Below are positions 38,701 to 47,700 of a DNA stretch of 64,000 nucleotides, piece by piece. The notes under the pieces were generated by a model, which had not been told where the DNA came from, ran no database searches, and was given only the letters and a program-made list of their open reading frames with translations. A program made the position numbers and the translations under genes. This DNA is from Hyalella azteca (lineage: Eukaryota; Arthropoda; Malacostraca; Amphipoda; Hyalellidae). Positions within the stretch are counted from its first letter, which is position 1. Each line of letters begins with the position of its first letter. Location: NCBI RefSeq assembly GCF_000764305.2, contig NW_025947730.1:418064-482063 (forward strand), given 5' to 3'.

Positions 38701-41700
38701 ACACACGTTCTCACGAAAATATGCATTGCCACTGATAAAAAGTTATTAACTACAGAAAGTGTACTAATGGTCGAGTCATTCATGCATACAAGATACATTG
38801 ACAATAATACACAGTCACTAACATAGTAATCGTCGTATAAACATTCAGTGCATAAAATAATTGTCGTTTACAGTTAATTATTTCGCACATTTACGTTATC
38901 GTGTTGCGTAGATTGATTAATAAATAAGTTCTTTACCGCGAGTTAAGCAGCCAATTGAATACATTAATGGTAAAAAATATTTACTTCAATATGATATAAT
39001 TATTAAATGCACTAACAATTTTAAATTAATTATTACTAAGTAATGTAAACAAAATGATAAAAAATGTCAATGTGGAACCATTCAATCTTAATTAAATTAA
39101 AAAAAATTATCAAGCTCATTTTAATTTTGCGTGCTACCCGAGCAATTTCACTTCCGTCAAATCATGTTCCATTAATTAATACTCATATTAAATTTTAACA
39201 CGCGAAGACTTATACAGTCTTCGGGCGTCTTGACTTTTATACAAACAAACATTGCAACCACACACTCGATTTGGAATGAACGTTTAGTTGCCATACGTTC
39301 ATTTTGTTAGCTTTATTCGCTTCGTACAGGTTTGTCGAGGGCAGCAATTACCACATGTTGTTGTGCTGTGTTACGGGATTAAACTCCCTTTATTAGTTTC
39401 ACTCAAGCGCGTTATGCACGAGTGTCACTGAGGGCAAATTAGGGACCGCGCATTTAAGAGCACGTTCTAGATAGGATAATTTACATCCGGATAAGAAAAT
39501 GCGCGAGCATTGTGGTTGAAATTATCCATTATGAAATGTATAATCGGAGCTATCTTACACACATTTTCTACAAAATGATTACCTAAGGAATTTGAAATAA
39601 AAAATTTTGCGTTGTCTTCAAAACGTTTGCAAAGCTTAAAATTTAAAATATTTGTCATATCGTCAACACATGCCGTTTGCAACGCTGAAATCGAGAAATG
39701 TAAATGTAATGTAAATGGAATGTAAAGAAAAGTAAACTGGCTCGATGTCGCCTGATATTTGACGCTATATTGAACTAATTTGTAATTCGGCTACTCCATC
39801 AGGACCAACGAAGCAGAACAACAATGAGACAACATTAAACTTTATTGCTGGCGCATGATTTTTTCAAGATCCTTGGTTATAAAATTCATGAACGAAACGC
39901 TTTAAAACGGATTCTTTAGTAGGCGAGAGAATTCACGAGGGGTTTAATACTCTGTTTCAAAGAAGAATAAATGTTAGATTACAAAATTTAAAACCTATTC
40001 GCACAAATCTGACAATCCCATTGCGTCCTTCATTTCAAGATGGTAGAATTTGATCATTTTACGAGGAATTCTTTGGGCAATGAACAGCCAAGAACCACGG
40101 AAGCCAGAGGGAGGTCAGCCTCGAGCTATGGCCAGGGATGTGCGGTCAGACGGACTGTGTTTTAACGAGCAAATGTGGCGGGTAGCCATAAAAGCATATT
40201 GTTGCCCAGGCAGAATCTGGGGCATTGGCTTGCATGGTTGGCCAAGGAAAGGTGAGCTGGGTTAGGACATGGAATGACTCCTTATGAGAGTAGGAAAATA
40301 AAATATTACTCCTAGATTAGTCTAAATCCAGGATGCTATTAAAGGATATAAGACATATAAGAATTAATTGTTTAGGGAATGACTCCTTATGCGAGTAGAA
40401 AAATAATATTACTCCTAGATTAATCTAAATCCAGGATACTTTTAAAGGATATGGGAACAACAGGAATGACTCCTTAGGTTATGGAATGACTCCTTATAAT
40501 ATTAGGAAAACAGAGAATTGTTGTTAGCTTAACATAAATATGGAGATAATAAAGATGCGGCGGGGGTCTACCTGTAGGAGATGAAATCTAAATGCAAAAA
40601 AAATACAATACAGAGAAACATTTATGTAGAAAAGAGTAGGTGCTTTAATTTGATTACAAAAGACGCGTCACAAATAATAAAAATTAACTTAATCATAACG
40701 GATACTCACATTTTCGTAATGAAAAAAACACATTCATATCTGTTGCATGCACTATTCAAAATACTTGTACACTATTCAACATTGTACTATATATTGTGTT
40801 GAAATGAGTGCATGCATTCGCATGGCTGCAAGCAATTCGCCAGGGTTCGTGGCAACAAATTGAGGTCCTTCATTAAAACTTTTGACCGGCCGCTGGGTCA
40901 CGAGGTGCGGACAAGGACTAATTGTTCAATTAGTTGCCACACATGCCTAACTTGACAAACTTCAAAACGTATTTTTTACGTTGAAAAAACCGCATATATG
41001 TAGGTATGATGAGATCGTCAAATAAATTGTTTCCTTATTAATATTCAAGTACGAGTATAAATGAATTTACCGTAAATTTCGATGCACTAATGGAGGCTGT
41101 AAATTGTAGTTTCGAATTGATAAATCAAGAATAGGGCACTTAAAGTATATGGTGGACGAATTAAAAAAACGATGTTCTCATAGGAGCAAAAAATTTAATT
41201 TGTTTTGAATTTAATTTGTTCCTGTAACGTAAAAGTAAATTCTTAGACAAGCAGCAAAATGTAATCAAAAGAGGTGATAAAATCCTGACACTACACCACG
41301 AACGAGGTTTCAAGAGGTGAATAGTAATTAATAACCAAGTTATATGGACGGTGATGGCCGGTCTTGGGAGGTTTACGAGCCTCAACGATTGCAATGGCTA
41401 ACACTTATTAGCTGATTCAGTTAGGAGATAGAGATAAATAAAACCATAGCAATAAATTTATTTGACAAGATGTTATATAAATACATAAGAGAAGCATAAT
41501 AGATGTTATATATAAATACATAATAATCAGTATAAATTAGAAAAATGGAGGCTCTGATCAATTAATGTTTGCTTCAAAAATATCAATTAACGATCTTAGT
41601 TCATTTGCCACGTAACCCCGACTAAATGAATGAAAAAGGCATCCTTTAATTAGAGAAACATAGCAGAACGAACTTCATTTGCTGGTATGTGTGTGAGATA

Positions 41701-44700
41701 ACTTTTAACTGGTCATTAATCGGAATAAATCTAGTACCTTGTTCATTTCTGCCTGTTCATGGTCCATTAATTGATCAAATCTATTAGGAACGCGACGACA
41801 GATGTAGGGCGGCGGTATCTAATACAACGAAAGCGTCATTAGGACTTATCAGAAAAAGGCCAGGTAGACACGTGTGGAGAGGTGGGTCCAGGAGCTGAAC
41901 AGGTGCTACACTTATGCCCAAACACGGACAACTCCCAATACAAACTTGACAAGATCGAGATAAATATAGCGTAAATTTTAAGATTTTTCCACGAAAAAAA
42001 TATAGAGACTTAATGGAGATCTTGTCGCATTCTATGACGTCAGTGATTGATCTTGAATTTCAGATATATAAAATAAAAATTTAAAAAATTAATTTAGTCC
42101 CTAGCAAACTAATCTTTGTTGGTTGATCTCTTCTCGCAAAAATATGTTCAACAAAAGAGATTTTTCTAATCCTTGAACAAACGGCAGCCTTAGTCGTTAA
42201 GTCTAGAGTTATGAACAAAAATATCTTTCCTGTCCCCCAATTAACTTTGACGCATGGCGGGACCAAAGGAAATGATGACGCTATAATCAGCCACAACCGT
42301 TAATGGGTATAATAGAATAATGGGAATAGAGCCTCGTTAATGAGAATATAATAATCAGTATGGTTTCATTAATTATAATAATAAGCGTCTTGAGACCAGA
42401 CGCGAGTTTCATCTTGAGGATATATAATGTTGAGGGAATTTCAGACAGGTTAACCGACGAATTGAGCTAAGAGCATTTAAATCAATATATAGTTTTGCGT
42501 GATTGCTGAACTTCGGTAGCTCTTCATTGCATCTCCACATTATTAAATAAATGGTATACAGGAAATTAGAATAAATGTGCACAACGAGCAAGAAAATAAT
42601 TTGTATTCAACCAGCGTTCAACGTCATATGTGATAATCAAGTATTTTATCCACACCTGGAAGACGAAGTAATTTACCTTTTACCTAAGTGGAATACCATG
42701 TCGTGAAGGCCGCTCATACAGCATCAACATGCATATCATTCATATCCGGAATAATAATCATCACGGCACGTAATTTCTTCGCCGTCCGAAACACGCATAA
42801 CCTTGCAGAGAGCAAATGAACTGTCATGGATCAAACATTCGGCAGTGAATTTTAGGCGAGTCATTGATGGCCACTCATCAGTTGAGATGGCCGTCCCTAA
42901 TTCTTTCACGAGTTTATGTTGGAAAAAGGTACTAGCGAGAACATGGACTTTCTTTTGTAGTATCAAACAAATTTCAATACGACGTTGAAAGTCCCTTTTA
43001 CGATAATTATTTCTTACAAGAATGTGTCTCAACTCTTGTACAACTGATGGATTTAATTGAGTTATATCAATCACTTTGTATTCTTCGGCTATCCCTTATC
43101 AGTTTATAATATTTTTAATTGGAAACGAAACATGCATGTAAGGACAGACAGCACACGGTCCTAGGAAGGCGGTCGCTATAGACCAGCAGGTTCCGCTCTG
43201 CATGAACCGGCAGGTCAGACCAGGTAGAAGGTCATTAGGGAGCCGGAAGGAAGGGCCCGGGGCTCCCGAATACCAAATGAAAAGAACCGAGGATCCCTCA
43301 ACAACACCTAATGCACAAGGAAACTTTCATAACCAGGTTGGCTATCACGGAACTTAAAATACTGACTATTCTGCTTCACAAACAATCCCTAAACAACACT
43401 TAATTCACAAACTGACATTCAAATCCGGGTTGGATTCTCTTGGAAATAACAATACTGACTATCCTGCTTCACAAATTCAATCCGTCGACAACACCCTATG
43501 CACAAACAAACTGTCATAACCGGGCCGGCTTCTCTAGGGAGTCACATTACCGGCTGTTCTGTTTCACACATAACATTGTATACTTGCTGTATATGTACAC
43601 TGTACTATGCTGTATATGTACACTGCACTATGCTGTATATGTACACTGCACTACGCCCCTTGAGAACGGTTACAATTTAGGCGAAATTAATTTTGTCAAT
43701 TCTTTATTTCTGTACTTCATAATACGAAAAATCTACGTAACTCATTGAAGAATAAGCAAAACGCACTGATGAATAAGCAAAGAACTATATATCATGAAGT
43801 GATTGTTTGAGGATGAAATCTAGAACAAATCAAAAGAGTTTATTCTTCAGAAGGAAATGTTTTTTATTATTGAGGTGAATGAAGCAACAACATCCTCAGA
43901 GTTTTGTCGACTGCAATGGGGTATTCGGCGAACGAGCTTAATTTGGCCTGCATAAGCGCAAGGAATATAAAAATTTTCCTTTACAAAATTCTATGCTAAT
44001 GTTGAACTCTAACGAATTAAAAATTGTCACGTTTCTTTCATGAAAATAAGCAACAATGTTTTCAATATTCGAAAAAAAGGGAAGAGAAGTTTTACATTTA
44101 CATGAAATTTCATTTTAGTCTTCACGAGAAATTTCAATGCTCAATCACAAGCATTTTATTTTATCATCAATCTAATATCTGAAGCAAAAAATTCTTCCAC
44201 AACAGCTTTAGGAATTAGCAGGGGAGAATTAAAATTGCAGATGGAGAGGCAGTAGATAAGGAATTTAAACATCGACGTTATGTTCGTACCAATTAATTTC
44301 CCCACTCCACGTTATTACTAAGAAAGCATCTATTAGATGATGATCGGATCATAAAAATATTTCGTTTTCACGATCTCTGCCGGAGTGTTGCATTTCTTCT
44401 TCTATTTGCTGCGCTGCGTCGACCAGCGCAAAATACAGCTTGCGCCGCATCACGTTTATGTGATTAAGCAATTATAGACCCAGAAATGCTATGTTTGCGC
44501 CCGTGAGACGAGTCGCGCGTGCTGTTAGCTTCACTTTAATGTCCCGATTGTGCGCAAAAAAAAGTTGGTTTCATGTCCCCCTTTGAAAAGCCAGAAACAC
44601 GACTTATCGTCTCTTTTCAATGAAGTACAAATGCTTATTTGTGCAATGTATATGAAATGTAGTGTTAGTCATTATGAGTTTTATCTTTGTTTGAAACTTC

Positions 44701-47700
44701 AATAATCAATAGCCGGGATTTTCCTTTTGATAATCGCTCTAGCACCGATTTTATGAGATCCTAAAAGCGTGGCACCGAAACGCTTTGGCTTTTCTCTTAT
44801 AGCTCACGTTCCTCGTCACTACCATAGACATGCAATATAAATGTTATAAAACTTACTCATCATGTCAATGAGTTGATTTTAAATCCTCCTGGAATAAAAG
44901 TTTAAGAATTTCGCCCCTAGGTGTTTTATTGATTTAGCGGCTGCTGTGTTGACAGTCTCCATGCTATTTACGAGCATATATATATATAGATAAATTAGAG
45001 TGAAAGGGGCAGCGGGACTGAGTTATTTATAGACCATAGGAAGGGAGCGATACCTTCGGCCCGGGACAGTCGGGTTCCGTAAGCGTCCGCACGCCATCAA
45101 AGAACTGAAATAAACACAAGTGTAATCACTGAAAGATGATGAGTTTGTACGTACAATTGAAAACGCACAAGGCAGGGATATCAGAAATGTTTCTAGTTCA
45201 TATCAAACGTTCATAAATTTTCATGATTGCTGAATTTCTTTGAACAAAAATATCTTTAACGAAAACAAAATTATGTGATTTGTAAGCCGAAGTCTGTTTC
45301 CGAGTTCTTAATGATCTAAAAAATTATTTAGCTCTTCTGTACGTAGTAAACAGTTGAGGCCGTCAAACATGAAGGTCACAATAATCTAACAAATGCATAA
45401 CTTTACAAAGGTATAAATTAGGCTAAGTAAAACATGGCATTATACGGTAGAAGAAAATGATAGAAGATGGCAGTTAAAAGAGAGCTGCAGACGGATGTGA
45501 GTTGGACGTGAGGGACACGTCCTAAGACGCGCAGGCACAACGACCGCTTTGTGCTCCTATAATGCTGCAGGGGGTGGTGCTGCTGGTGCTGCTCATGGTG
45601 CTGGTGGTGCTGCGTGTGGTGCTGGTGGTGCTGCTGGTGCTGCTTATGGTGCTGGTGGTGCTGGTGGTGCTGCGTGTGATGCTGGTGGTGCCGCGGAGTG
45701 TGGTGAAAGTGGTGCGGAGTGTGGTGAGGGTGGTGCTGCGTGTGGTGCTGGGGTCGTTGCGCTACACAGTGCATCAAAGTTAATGCTTCAACTGGTGCTG
45801 CTATTGGTGATGCTGCAGTATGTTGCGCAACGCGTGAAGATAGAACTCCAGAGAAGTCCTGCAGATAGTTGACGTTATTCATTACATTATTGCACATGCA
45901 TGCACGTGCGTAATTGTTAATTTTTAATTTAGATTGAGAACAGCTACAACATCTCAGTTAAACTATACCCTCAAACTCGAAAACTACTTTAAAAGGGCGC
46001 AAGGAACTTTGCAATGCATCCGTCTTCTGACGCGGAGCTTTTGCAGTAAGATTAGCCAGTCAAATATATGTTGGTAAGTTTCGCGATACAAAAAAATTAG
46101 ATCAATTCTTAGCTCACATTCGTTTTACACTAATGAAATCATTACAGTTAGCATTCTTATTAGTGATAACAATGTTTTCAACAGAAATCGTACCATTTTA
46201 AATTTAGATTTTCTGCAGGAAAGACTTAAAAAACGAAAAAGCTTTCTTTGACATGGTTGGGTTTTACAATTTCAGTTAGCCTACTTTTTATTTAAATTTT
46301 GCAACTCATTTCGCACAGGCTAGCACTTGAGTTCTGGACGGTCGCTTTAGCCACACTTTCACTCTATTTTTAAAACTTTTGTTGATAATGTTTTCACAGA
46401 GGAACACAACGCATGAGAAGTGAAAGGACAATTTCGGCTACACTCTAATTTTGTGATAAGAGGAAACAAAGTAAAATTGCAAACACCTAGCGATGCTAAG
46501 CCAGATGATTTGCACTATTTCGTTTACGTAAATTTCGGAGGTAAACACACGAGAGAAAGAAAATACGTATCAAAATATTATGTACACAGTACACTTATGT
46601 GCATCAGACCTACCTACTCAAAGTAAGCAAGTTTAACTTACGTTCGGATTTTATGAGCGCATTAGCAACAATTTTTTTTTCTTTTGTGATGCTCAGAATG
46701 AAGTGATGAAAAAAATAACCAGTAGATACGCTGAAGCTTAACCATGAATGCATTCTCATTGAACCATTCGTCTTTTAAGTATTGTCAAGCGGCAATAATA
46801 TTTAAAGCCACTTGTCAACTAAATTTGATAAGTCAAGTTGACAAGATCAGTACGATCTTGTCAACTACTAGAGCATAATCCCAAATATCGAGGCTTTGAT
46901 TGCAAAAAAATTTCCTCGTTTCCGGGATGAGGTTGGATGCGTTTTCTTGCTTACAGACTTGTACAGTCGCTTGCTTCAGAGCCGTCAAGATAAGGCGTTC
47001 AAGAGGAAGCTTCTTCAAACAAACACGACCACTCACAACCGCTGCAGCGCACACAAACAAAATCACATCAGCCTATTTAGGGCCAGGCAGGGCCAGCAAC
47101 CTGCTAGCCATAACCTCCAGACGCCATTGTTGAGTCCGAACAACGTAAATAATAAACAGGATTTCGACTTGTTAAAGCATCATAACAGTCTCAGGTGTGA
47201 CCAAATAGGTCATAGGTTCACGAAGATATTGTGTTCTGAACTTGAGGTGAAATAAAGAGCATCTTTAAACGAAGAAGGGTGAATATCAGCTTGCCACTCA
47301 TGGTAAAGAAAAGCACTTACTTCCAAGCATTGAACCAACACTTAAATCTTCGACCCTTGTTCTCCTTTTTGGGCTTTAGAATTGCAAAAGATTCAAGGAT
47401 GTTCGTCAGAGAACCGGTCCAAGACGTAAAAAAATACTAGCAGCGCCCGCGTGGCTTTGACTAACGAGTGTTTCATTCGCTCGAGAAGTCACTCTAGGAG
47501 TGTTCAAACCTAATCAATGCGTACGCAGTTTCCCGTCAAGTTCTTTGTACGTACCGCGCCCGACTATGTGAAGTTTTATTACGGACAAAAATACAACCGC
47601 CTTACGAACTCGTGCAACAAAAACAGGGAATCGGGAACGCACCAAGGGAGCTCAGATTCAGGGAAAGGAAGACGATCTAGCAACCATTAAATACGAGGAA

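Noticed and set aside
40050..40265. 71-codon frame, briefly considered as a LINE fragment
   Set aside because: Only vague similarity in composition; no reverse transcriptase motif.
45418..45897. 159-codon His/Gln-rich frame
   Set aside because: Produced by a trinucleotide repeat; the opposite strand is equally open as Gly/Ala. No splice or start support.
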